Below are positions 13,201 to 22,783 of a stretch of 64,000 nucleotides of DNA, piece by piece (the stretch's first letter is position 1; every line of letters begins with the position of its first letter). Source of the DNA: Peromyscus leucopus (Eukaryota > Chordata > Mammalia > Rodentia > Cricetidae); the NCBI RefSeq assembly GCF_004664715.2, contig NC_051063.1, positions 143,619,319-143,683,318 of the forward strand. Direction: 5' to 3'. A model generated the notes under the pieces. The model had not been told where the DNA came from. It saw only the letters and a program-made list of their open reading frames with translations, and searched no databases. Made by a program: the position numbers and the translations under genes.

Positions 13201-13650
13201 AGGCAGAGTTTGTGGAATCCTACAGAAGAGGGGGAGAAAGGATTAAAACTCAAAGTATCAATTAACTTGGGCTCATAGGGACTCACAGAGACTGAATTGA
13301 CAACCAAAGAGCCTGCATAGGACTGACCTAGGCACTCTGCATATAGGTTACAGTCATGTAGTTTGGTCCTTTTGAGGGACCCCTAACAGTGGGAACAGGG
13401 ACTGTCTTCAACTCTTTTACTGGCTTTTGGGACCCTGCCTCTGACACTGGGTTGTTGTGCCCAGCCTTAATACATGGGGAAGTGCTTAGTCTTATTGCAG
13501 CTTGATATGCCATGTTTTGTTGATACTCATGGGAGACCTTCCCTTTCACAGGAGGAGTGGACTGGGGGATGAGTAGAGAGAGCAGATGTAGAGGAGGGAG
13601 AGGAAACTATGGCCAGGATGTAAAATAAATAAATAAATAAATTTTTAAAA
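10245..13650 (+). mobile_element. Rodent L1 (+), 5'-truncated, with an internal deletion
   Basis: It starts in the ORF2 endonuclease region (gatatctacaggacactt near 10251) and continues through the polymerase, with the antisense counterpart seen at 19.3-19.9 kb. A further ORF2 part is at 12180-12620, followed by ORF2 end and 3' UTR to an (AAAT)n tail at 13623-13640. All frames are broken by stops and A-run slippage. Near 12618 the text jumps from tactaccctgcacaaaaag to aaaatgtggtacattcacat, skipping about 800 bp that are present between 20530 and 21330 in the intact copy. The flanks rejoin the ancient L1. Confidence 0.8.
12182..12409 (+). pseudogene. L1 ORF2 fragment
   Basis: The 75-codon frame starts [20 protein letters not shown] and parallels the first 75 residues of the long ORF2 frame at 20113, including [17 protein letters not shown] and [12 protein letters not shown]. 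The next codon is the stop tag in place of the tat/tgg seen in the better copy. It is a remnant with no function expected. Confidence 0.85.
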
Positions 13651-13841
13651 GAACTAAATTTAATTTACTTAGTAATAATTTTTAAATATCCTTCATAAAC
13701 TATCTCCCCAAATAGAATGACACTGACAGGAGAAGCAAGATGTGAAAATACCAGTAAGCCATGACTATGTGGCAACTTATAGATTAATAGAAATGGGTTA
13801 ATTTAAGACATAAGAGCTAGCTAGCAAACTGCTAGCTACAT

Positions 13842-13859
13842 TTGGCACCTAATTTGCCA
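13842..13859 (+). other. Decayed retroviral primer-binding site
   Basis: TTGGCACCTAATTTGCC follows the LTR end TACA by one base. It resembles the TGGCGCCCAACGTGGGGC type used with tRNA-Lys by rodent class II ERVs, with several substitutions. Assignment of the tRNA is inference from the first bases and the LTR type. Confidence 0.5.
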
Positions 13860-14327
13860 AAACACGGTGATATGATCCTCGAGGTTCCCGCTTCACAGAA
13901 GAGACTGCCAGACATTCTACAGGACACAGGGGAAAGTGATTGGGAGATTCTAGTCCTATAGGCTAAAGATGGATGCCTCAACATTACAGAGGAACTTTGG
14001 GTGACTGTCCAGGCAGCCAGTGTCTCTGTCATTCTAGATTTTTGGAAGTTGCTTACAATGTTCTTGCTGGTTACCTAGGTAATAGTATATCCTTCTGAGG
14101 TCTTTGATGTAGTTGAAGACTAGATAGTTATTATTATAAATTTTCCTTGATTATGATAAAAGACAAATTAGATATGAAACCTTAGATTCACAAATATAGG
14201 ATAACTAGAATATTTTCTTTGAATCTGACAAAGATAAATAGACATTGTAACTGTAATTCTTGCTTGATAACTGTTTTGTTATATGTAATTTTACTAGGAT
14301 AAAGTTAAAACCTTCCTTTCTGATTAG

Positions 14328-14342
14328 ACAAAAAAGGGGACG
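14328..14342 (+). other. Polypurine tract of the ERV
   Basis: acaaaaaaggggacg lies immediately before the TG that opens the 3' LTR at 14343, where plus-strand DNA synthesis is primed in retroviruses. Its position and composition support the LTR boundary. Confidence 0.75.
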
Positions 14343-14707
14343 TGCTTTGAGATGTCTTCCTATATGCTGTGAGTATGTGTTGCTCTGATTGGTTGATAAA
14401 TAAAGCTGCATTGGCCTATGGCAGGGCATGATGGAGCTAGACAGGAAAATCCAAGAGAGATAGGGGGAGGAGAAAGGAGAAGAAGGAGATACTGCAAGCT
14501 GTTGCTAGTAGAAGCAAGATGTGAAAATACAGGTAAGACACAACTTAATAGATTAATAGAAATGGGTTAATTTAATATGTAAGAACTAGCTAGCAAGATG
14601 CTTGAGCCATAGTCCATCCAGTTCATAATTGATATAAGCCTCCATGTGTTTACCTGGGTCTGAGAGGCTGCAGGACCGGGCAGAATACAGGAAAACTTCC
14701 AGCTACA
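14343..14707 (+). mobile_element. 3' LTR of the class II ERV
   Basis: A 365-bp LTR opens TGCTTTGAGATG and closes CCAGCTACA. It contains an inverted CCAAT box (gattgg near 14387) and AATAAA at 14399-14404. Related solo LTRs lie on the minus strand at 50891-51288 and 53263-53603. Confidence 0.75.
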
Positions 14708-15926
14708 CTCCCCCAAAAAATAAAAATAAAATTATTGGTTAAAATTTGAAAGACCCCCTAAAATAATAAGCTACCACATACTTTATTCAATACTGTGGTG
14801 GTAAGTCTAGGACATAGCATCTATATGGGATGGTATAGAAAAAATGTACATTTAAATTATAAAGGAATAAATAAACTACTTATCTGTTAATTCCATATTG
14901 TGCTTTACAACCAACATTTTTTTCAAGAGAAAAAAATGCCTTTTTTGAATATGTATAGATTTTAAAGTATTTATCCCATTATAGTGATACTATATTTGAT
15001 GATAAGTCTAGAAAGTATTTGAAGTTTATTATATATAATATGTGAATAGTATATTTTATATAAGGATCTTAATCTATGCATTTTATGTCAATTGGGGTCT
15101 CATAAATTCCTATTCATAAATGACATTATATTTTACATAGAAAATTATAGTGAGCCCACAAAAAGTATTAGAACAAATGAAGTCCAAAAAAAAAAACTAA
15201 GCAAAAATCAGGAGTTTTTTTATATATTAGAAATAAACAATCCAAAATTGAAATCATAAAATATACTTTTGCTTACAAAGCATCAAAAAGAATTAAAATA
15301 CACAAACGAAATTATCAAAAGGTATGTAATCTGTAAAAGGATAAATGAGTAGGTACTCGAAGTTCATGTCCTCAGAAGACAATTGATTTACACATCCTTT
15401 ATAACTGCTTACAAGTTATATTTTTATATAAGTTAATAACGTGTTTATAAACTTCATATTGAAATGAAAAGGCTAAGAAATGAGCCAAGATACTTTTGAA
15501 AAGAAGTTTAAAGTTAGAGTATTCATGTTTCCTCTTTGTAAAACTCAACCAAAAGCATGATATTGGTTGAAGGGTAGATCTAGACTTTGATAGGATGGGA
15601 TTGATGTTCACAAATAAACCCTCACATTGATTTTTTTCAATGACTGTTAAGTCAACTTAACAGAGAAATAGGTCTTCAATTGTACAGAAATAACTGAGAT
15701 ACCCATATGGAAAAAAAATGAAGTTGAGTAGAAATTTCATGTCACCTTTGACAATTAACTCAAAATAGGTCATACAAAATAGGTCATATATCTGAGTGCA
15801 AGAGAGTGATCATGCAGCTCACAGAGTAAAGAATAAATCTGTGTTAGTGTTTGACAATGGAGTTTTTGTTAGCACAGCAAAAGAACAAACGACAAAACAA
15901 AAAGTAAATTGGACTTTATCAAAATT

Positions 15927-16162
15927 AGAAACAGCCGGTCATAGCTGCAGGCATACACAATTCCAGTGCTTTGTGAAGGATGGGGGTTCAGAAACAGAAC
16001 TGCTGCAGCTTGGTCATCAGCAGTGTATCCAGAAACCGGCAAGCTTCAGGTTCAGAGAGACTTCTAGGAGGGCATAATGCAGACAGTAATAGAAGAGACT
16101 TCCTGAAGTTAATCCACAGCTTGTACTCCCCTATACACTTGCAATGCACCCACCCCACACAA
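15927..16162 (+). mobile_element. B4 SINE (partial)
   Basis: The segment from agccggtcatagctgcaggc through cagcagtgtatccagaaacc and gcaagcttcaggttcagaga to a CA-rich end (cacccaccccacacaaa) matches the B1-like half and distinctive tail of B4 elements. The ID-like left half is missing. It ends the readable ancient L1 at about 15928. Confidence 0.65.
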
Positions 16163-16164
16163 AT

Positions 16165-17640
16165 TAGGAATTTTTCTCTTTTGATTCTTTTTTTTGTATC
16201 TGAGAACTTCATATATAAAATGAATACATTTTGATAATATATTTCTCCCTGACTCCTCCAACTCCTCCCATGCCCCTCCTACATCCACTGCCTCAAATTC
16301 ATTTATATTTGTATCTTCCTCTTCTATAATTTATAAATGTGATTATATGTATATGTATACATACATATATACATATCCTATACACACACTCACACAGACA
16401 TACATATGTATGTCTTGTGTATATATATATATCCTAATTAGACCTATCTATGTTGCATATATGCACATGGGTTTAGGCTAATTACTTGGATATTGTAAAC
16501 CAAACAGAAAAGAAAACTGATTTTTCCTCCTTCAGTAATCTTTGGCTTTAGCTGTTCCAGGAAAGGTGGGGTGTTGTGATTTCCTCTTCCACCTATGCTG
16601 GAATGTTGCCTAAAACTGTCTCCTGCAGGTCTTAGGTTGGTGACCATAACTATTGAGAGTTCATGGATGCAACAACCCCTTTATGTCCTGAACGCACTAT
16701 TTCAGAGCAGTCCTTCTAGTCATATCATTCTGGCCGTCTCTCTGCCCAACTCTCCAAAATGTTCCTGATACACATTCTAGAGGTTATGTTACAGATGTCC
16801 AATCTGGGAATGGGTAGTCCACAGTTACTTCTTCTCCACACTTTGATAAGCTGTGCTTTTTTGTAATAGCCTTTGTTTTATGCAAAAACATTTCCTTGAT
16901 TAGTGTGAGCGATGCACAAAAATGTGGTTATAAAGGCATTTAGAAGACCCTTACAGTCTCCTAGGGTGTTTAACGTAAATCTATTTTTATTAATTGTCTA
17001 GTTATTTCAATTTAAGAAGCCCTTTCATTTGTAAAGAGTATCTGGTATCCATCAACTTCTTTTCCTCCATAACGAAGAACTTTAGCAGGCACCAGAAACT
17101 AGTGTCAAATCTTCTGGCAAGGCACCCCCTTAGTTTATTATTCCACTTAAATGTCATTATTGTGCTTTCCTTCCTGGAGAATGTGTGCAGAGTATAGAGT
17201 CTGGGTTGGAATTCACTTGTTTTTCAATACACCTTCCTTACCCACTATTCCTGTATCTGATGGAAAGTCAGTACTGAGTATAAGGACTCTTCCCTTCTAT
17301 TCAATATGCTTTCTATCTATCTTTTGGTGTCTAGACTTCAGCGTTGAGAAGTGTTATAGTTTTTAATTTTTCTTCTGACAGAATTTTACTCAGATATTGA
17401 ATTTGCCATTTTGTATCTTTATAAATATTAGAAGTTTTTGACCCATGATTTTATGAAGATTAGTTGATATTTGTTCTGCCCTTCAATGCATCACGTCTGT
17501 CAATAGTTCCCTATAAGTCTCTAGTACATTACTCATTTGGGGGCCTTCTTCTCAATTTTCTTCCATTTTCATAGTTTCTTTTCTAATGATAAAGTTTGAT
17601 GATTTCTTCTGTTTGCCATTTGAGTTTTTGTCTTAAACCA
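16165..17640 (-). mobile_element. Old rodent L1-like sequence, antisense (probable 3' UTR)
   Basis: Segments such as ttctccctgactcctccaac (16243 on), gttacagatgtccaatctgg and ttgtaatagcctttgtttta recall a common rodent repeat that I associate with old L1 3' ends, here antisense. There is no reading frame and no definite boundary. A TA/CA-rich simple stretch lies at 16340-16430. The family assignment is from memory and weak. Confidence 0.4.
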
Positions 17641-18009
17641 GATCAAAACAAACTTTCCCCCCTTAAAAACTGACTACTTAGGAAAGGTCACAGAAACAGA
17701 CACATGAGCACACCAGTGTTGGCATTTTAAAATTAATATTCACATAGCTACTAAATGTTATTCAAATAATTTCATATAAAGGAGACAGTCTTCAAGTGTT
17801 TATTATTTCACATGATCATTACTTGATACATAGCAATAATTTTATCAACTAAGTCTTCCTTCTAAATTGAGTGTTGAGTCATGACTTAAGTTTTATGAGT
17901 AGAAGAGATATCTGAGGACCAGTGTGGTATTACTACTGTAGATTGTTCATGATCTCGATAATAGACTTTGCAACATAGAAATATGAGTCTTTTTTACTAA
18001 ATTTAAAGA

Positions 18010-18550
18010 ATTAAAAATATAATTATACCACCTCCTCTTCCCTGTCCTCTCTCTCACCTTCCCTATACCCTAAATATCCCCATCCTATGCCCGCTACCTT
18101 CCCATCTCCATACCTCTGTCTTCCCATTCTCATGTTCCCATCTTCCCATATCCACGTCTCCATCTTCACATTTCCATGTCCCTGCCCCTAATTGTCCCAT
18201 TCCCATTGTCATGCCCCTTAATTGCCCCATTCCTATGTCCCTCATCTTCCAATTCCCATCCACCTCTCTCATTCTGTCTGGTTGTTGGTCTCCTTTTTAT
18301 TATTATTGTTATATAAATATATATACAAATATATGCACACACACTATTGAGTCCATTGATCATGCTTGTGCAGATATGATTCCAAGGATGGCCAATTTGG
18401 AGAATCATGTCTGGAAAAGGCTAATTCTCCCTCCCTGAGCAGTTGTTAGATGTCAGTAGTTCCTTGTCTTCTGGTAGGATCCCATGAGATTTCTCCCTTA
18501 AAATACATGTCTTTCAAGACCCTGTCCTAAATAGGAGCAGTGAGTTTGGT
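18010..18550 (-). mobile_element. Old rodent repeat, possibly antisense L1 3' UTR
   Basis: A pyrimidine-rich start is followed by ttattattattgttatataa and by ctattgagtccattgatcat ... gaaaaggctaattctccctc. This resembles another part of the same common rodent repeat family as 16165-17640. Not certain. Confidence 0.35.
18061..18270. repeat. Degenerate CCCAT/TTCC minisatellite-like tract
   Basis: About 200 bp of nearly pure pyrimidine-plus-A sequence has irregular repeats of tcccat, ccccat, cccatt and atgtccc. The opposite strand encodes a glycine, methionine and tryptophan-rich frame of 69 codons, which is only the repeat translated. Confidence 0.7.
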
Positions 18551-19254
18551 GATATTCTTTCCTTTCTTGCTGCAATAAGAGAAATTTTTTTTATTTTATG
18601 TCTATGTATATTTTTTTCCTTCTAATAATTTGTGTCTGTAAGAAAGAACGTATTTGAAAGGACATATTTGAGGGCAAGAATCTAAAATGATGAATTCAAA
18701 ACTTGCTACAAAAGTGAGTATTTCCTCCAAACAGAAAACAGAACTGTACCAAATTGTGAATTTAAAGAGTCAGAGGAGACATAAAATTTAAAAAACTAGA
18801 ATATACTTATAAACTGCTTTCAGACATATCTATGATATGATTTTCTTTCCTTTGGGCTGTATTTGATTTAATGATTTCTTCATATGTCAACTGTGTAGAA
18901 ATATTGTGTTTTGCAAGGAAAACAAAGAAATAATTTATACATTTTATACAATGTTTTACCAACAATTGGTTTCTGCAGTTTAAATAATGCCTTTCAAATT
19001 GCTATTGGTCAGACCTTAGAATATTTGGCAGTGTAGTCAACAGGGGCAAGACTCTCCTAAGTCAATTTCATGTACAAATCTACAGGTTTTCACAGAGGAG
19101 TGCTGCTCTAGGATCTAATCCTACAAACAAACACAACATTCTGTTGTCCTTTTTTTAATGAAATTATTCTCTAACATAATCTTTCTTATAATCACTGTTA
19201 TACATATTGTACTGTCAATTATGTAATTGAAAAAAAAAGTTATGTTCTGAAGGT
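18551..19254. other. Intergenic, nothing recognised
   Basis: AT-rich flank of the young L1. A short A run precedes the target site at 19231. Confidence 0.45.
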
Positions 19255-19270
19255 AAAACTCCCCCATTAT

Positions 19271-19910
19271 CCATTGTATATAGGAGGGCTACTGATTTTT
19301 TTTTTGAGTTGATCTTGTATCCTGCTATGTTGCTGAAGGTGTTTATAAGCTTTATCAATTCCTGGGTGGAATCTTTGGGGTCACTCAAGTATACTATCAT
19401 GTCATCTGCAAATAGGGAAAGCTTGGCTTCTTCCTTTCCAATTTGAATCCCCTTAATCTCCTTATGTTGTCATATTGCTCTGGCTAGAACTTCAAGTACT
19501 ATATTGAATAAGTATGGGGAGAGTGGACAGCCTTGCCTCATTCCTGATTTTAGTGGAATTGCTTTGAGTTTCTCTCCATTTAATTTGATGTTGGCTGTTG
19601 GTTTGCTATATATTGCCTTTATTGTGTTTAGGTATGTTCCCTGTATTCCTGATCGCTCCAAGACTTTTATCATGAAGGGGTGTTGGATTTTGTCAAATGC
19701 CTTTTCTGCATCTAGTGAGATGATCATGTGGTTTTTTTCTTTAAGTTTGTTTATATGGTGTATTACATTGATGGACTTTCGTGTGTTGAACCACCCTTGC
19801 ATCCCTGGGATGAAGCCTACTTGATCATGGTGGATAATTGTTCTGATGTGTTCTTGGAGTCTGTTTGCCAGTATTTTATTGAGTATTTTTGCATCAATGT
19901 TCATGAGGGA
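19271..19910 (-). pseudogene. L1 ORF2 reverse transcriptase core, inverted segment
   Basis: The minus-strand reading contains the polymerase core: [14 protein letters not shown] (first catalytic aspartate), the [14 protein letters not shown] block, and the catalytic FADD at 19401-19412 followed by [11 protein letters not shown]. The frame is open apart from one TGA at 19470-19472, where an arginine codon is expected, and it stays in the same frame on both sides. The segment starts near the [16 protein letters not shown] block, so the endonuclease and the early polymerase region were never copied in. It cannot work because it is inverted relative to the rest of ORF2. Confidence 0.92.
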
Positions 19911-20112
19911 GAAGCTGAGAAGGCAATTAGAGATACATCACCCTTTACAATAGCCAAAAATGACATAAAATACCTTGGGGTAACACTAACCAAGCAAGTG
20001 AAGGACCTATATGACAAGAACTTTAAGTCCCTGAAAAAAGAAATTGAAGAAGATGTCAGAAAATGGAAAGATCTCCCATGCTCATGGATAGGCAGGGTTA
20101 ACATAGTAAAAA

Positions 20113-21495
20113 ATGGCAATCTTACCAAAAGCAATTTACAGATTCAATGCAATCCCTATCAAAATACCAACACAATTCTTCACAGACCTGGAAAGAATAA
20201 TACTCAACTTCATATGGAAAAACAAAAAACCCAGGATAGCTAAAAGAAGCCTGTACAATAAAACAACTTCTGGAGGCATCACAATCCCTGACTTCAAGCT
20301 CTACTATAGAGCTACAGTAATAAAAACAGCTTGGTATTGGCATAAAAACCGACATGTGGACCAATGGAATCGAATTGAAGACCCTGACATTAACCCACAC
20401 ACCTATGGACATATAATTTTTGACAAAGAATCCAAAAGTGTACAATGGAAAAAAAAAAGCATCTTCAACAAATGGTGCTGGCATAACTGGATATCAAGGT
20501 GTAGAAGGCTGCAAATAGATCCATATCTGTCACCATGCACAAAACTTAAGTCCAAGTGGATCAAAGACCTCAACATAAATCCAGCTACTCTGAACCTGCT
20601 AGAAGAGAAAGTAGGAAATAGTCTTGAACGCATTGGCATAGGAGATCACTTCCTAAATATAACACCAGTAGCGCAGACACTGAGACAAACAATCAATCAA
20701 TGGGACCTCTTGAAACTGAGAAGCTTTTGTAGAGCAAAGGATACGGTCAACAAGGCAAAGCGACAGCCTACAGAATGGGAAAAGATCTTCACCAACCCCA
20801 CATGTGACAGAGGACTGATATCCAGAATATATAAGGAACTCAAGAAATTAGACATCAAAATGACCAACAGTCCAATTGAGAAATGGGCTTTAGAAATAAA
20901 CAGAGAATTCTCAACAGAGGAAACCCAAATGGCTGAAAGACATTTAAGGAATTGCTCAACATCCCTAATCATCAGGGAAATGCAAATCAAAACAACTCTG
21001 AGATACCACCTTATGCCTGTCAGAGTGGCTAAGATCAAAAACACTGAAGACACTTTATGCTGGAGAGGATGTGGAACTAGGGGAACTCTCCTCCACTGCT
21101 GGTGGGAATGCAAGCTTGTACAACCACTTTGGAAATCAATATGGCACTTTCTTAGAAAATTGGGAATCAATCTCCCCCAAGATCCAGCTATACCACTCCT
21201 GGGCATATACCCAAGAAATGCTCAATCATACCACAAGAGCACTTGCTCAGCTATGTTCATATCAGCATTGTTTGTAATAGCCAAAACCTGGAAACAACCT
21301 AGATGCCTTTCAACTGAAGAATGGATAAATAAACTGTGGCACATATACACAATGGAATACTACTCAGCAGAGAAAAACAATGACATCATACGGTTTGCAG
21401 GCAAATGCATGGATCTAGAAAAAATCATCCTGAGTGAGGGAACCCAGACTCAAAAAGACAAATATGGTATGTATTCACTCATAGGAAGATGCTAG
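20113..21495 (+). pseudogene. L1 ORF2 C-terminal half, open for 460 codons
   Basis: This is the longest open frame in the window. It covers the L1 ORF2 region after the polymerase core (starting [20 protein letters not shown]), with [17 protein letters not shown] and the [12 protein letters not shown] block. Near the end is the cysteine-rich motif C316-x3-C320-x7-H328-x4-C333 ([18 protein letters not shown]). The stop follows MYSLIGRC. The upstream 200 bp (19911-20108) belongs to the same protein in another frame: the run taaaaaatggc at 20107-20115 has one A more than the usual L1 sequence, so the apparent start Met is internal. It is a young, nearly undamaged fragment but a dead copy. Confidence 0.93.
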
Positions 21496-22198
21496 ATGTG
21501 GAACAAGGATGACTGGACTGCTACTCACATCACCAGTGATGCTACCTGGAAAACGGGACCCCAAAAAAGACACGGAGAAATGGACAAGATCTACATGAAC
21601 AGCCTGGTCATGAGTGGGAACAATGAAGGGCGACGGTCGAGGGAAAGAGAGTGGGAGATCCTTTAGCTGGATCAAGAAAAGAGAGGGAGAACAACGAATA
21701 GGAGACCATGGTAAATGAAGACCACATGAGAAGGGGAGGAAGCAGAGAGCTAGGGAGGCTCACGGAGATCCACAAAGATACTCCGCAAAAGACTGCTGGC
21801 AATGGTCGAGAGACGGCAGGAACTGACCTACTCTGGTGATGGGATGGCCAGACACCCTGATAGTTGTGCCATAAGCCCCATCCAAGGACTGAGGAATCTG
21901 GATGCAGACATCCATGGCTGGGCCCCTGGTTGAGCACTGGGAATCTAATTAGTGAGAAAGAAGAGGGTTTATATGAGCGAAATTGTTGAAGCCAAGGTTG
22001 GATAAAGCACAGGGACAAATAACCAAATGAATGGAGGAAGCACAGGATCTATGAACCAAAGGCTGAAGGGCCCCCAACTGGATCAGGCCCCCTGAATGGG
22101 TGAGACAGTCATTTGGCTTGATCTGTTTGGGAGGCAGCTGTGCGTTGGTGCCGGGTCCTGGGCTCGTGGCATGAGTTAGCTGTTTGAATCCTGGGACT

Positions 22199-22361
22199 TA
22201 TGCAGGGACACTTGGCTAGGTCTGGGAGGGGGGGAATGGACCTGCCTGGACTGAGTCTACCAGGTCGATCCCGGTCCTCGGGGGAGACCTTGATCTGGAG
22301 GAGGTGGGAATGGGAGGTGAGCTGGGGGAGGGGGGGTGGCAAGAGGGGGAGAACAGGGGAA
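22199..22361 (+). other. G-rich L1 3' UTR tract with G-quadruplex potential
   Basis: The L1 3' UTR ends in a G-rich region: gggagggggggaatgg at 22224-22239, cgggggagac, then gctgggggagggggggtggc and gagggggagaacagggg to 22361. Several runs of three or more G lie close together. Rodent L1 3' UTRs commonly carry such a polypurine tract. Confidence 0.8.
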
Positions 22362-22601
22362 TCTGTGGCTATTATGTTGAACTGAATGGTGTTGTAAAAT
22401 AAAAAAAAAAAAACTCCCCCATTATGTTTCTGTAGTCTAATGTTTAGAGTATTGTTAATTTCTGGGTTTGTGTACTTCAAATTATGATAAGATTATAGCT
22501 ACACATTTTAAAGTGCTACAAAATATGGTTATAATAAGAATGGGGCTGTTGACTGTCTTTGTGTAATGGTCTTGGTGAGCTTTGTTTAATGGTGTTGTAG
22601 A

Positions 22602-22684
22602 GGGTTGGGGATTTAGCTCAGTGGTAGAGCATTTGCCTGACAAGCGCAAGGCCCTGGGTTAGGGCCTCAGCTCTGAAAAAAAAA
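22602..22684 (+). mobile_element. ID SINE (tRNA-Ala/BC1 type)
   Basis: gggttggggatttagctcag opens the element. The RNA polymerase III box A-like tagctcagtggtagagc lies at 22614-22630, and the core caagcgcaaggccctgggtt is intact. The box B equivalent reads GGTTAGGGCCT where GGTTCGGTCCT is usual. An A run closes the element at 22676-22684, followed by a G run. Confidence 0.93.
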
Positions 22685-22746
22685 GGGGGGGGGGAATGTA
22701 GAAGTGCCATGCCTACCATCTCTAAAGAAAGATACTCCCAGAGCAA

Positions 22747-22748
<2 letters not shown>

Positions 22749-22780
<32 letters not shown>
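22749..22780. repeat. (GT)n microsatellite
   Basis: Sixteen uninterrupted GT/TG units. Confidence 0.98.

Positions 22781-22783
<3 letters not shown>

Larger units (their letters stand above)
13731..14707 (+). mobile_element. Non-autonomous class II ERV (LTR-internal-LTR)
   Basis: A truncated 5' LTR (13731-13840), about 500 bp of non-coding internal DNA and a complete-looking 3' LTR (14343-14707) lie in this order. The two LTRs share agaagcaagatgtgaaaata and attaatagaaatgggttaat. Directly after the 5' LTR is a decayed primer-binding site. Directly before the 3' LTR is a polypurine tract. No gag, pol or env frame is present, so movement would have needed help from an autonomous relative. The 5' LTR has lost its first ~170 bp and ~90 bp near its end. 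The element sits in the ancient L1. Confidence 0.75.
4950..15928 (+). mobile_element. Ancient L1 (L1M type) broken by nested insertions
   Basis: Six separated pieces read in correct ORF2 order on the + strand: endonuclease at 4950-5397; the region before the polymerase at 6996-7090 and 7419-7490; further linker at 9838-10245; a short piece at 13650-13725; then polymerase to thumb region at 15105-15928, including a decayed FADD-type site near 15118. Where pieces meet, the old L1 reads continuously across the intervening element. The gaps are filled by an Lx-type L1 (-), ORR1 (-), an L1 3' end (+), a longer L1 (+) and a class II ERV. Stretch 14708-15104 is unassigned. No reading frame survives apart from the 4979-5329 scrap. 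Recognition relies on remembered L1 ORF2 sequence. Confidence 0.65.
19255..22425 (+). mobile_element. Young L1 insertion with twin-priming inversion
   Basis: The 16-bp repeat aaaactcccccattat flanks the element at 19255-19270 and 22410-22425, the right copy following the poly-A tail. Segment 19271-19910 is L1 ORF2 polymerase sequence on the minus strand. Segment 19911-22409 continues ORF2 on the plus strand, then stop, 3' UTR and A tail. The two segments abut in ORF2 almost without loss: the inverted part ends after LLYT and the direct part starts at the following [12 protein letters not shown]. This is the classic twin-priming product. The reverse strand at the left edge reads TTTT/AC, close to the L1 endonuclease target. 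ORF1 and the endonuclease domain are absent. Confidence 0.95.

Noticed and set aside
20113..21495. 460-codon open frame as a possible novel gene
   Set aside because: It is the C-terminal part of L1 ORF2 inside an insertion with target repeats and poly-A.
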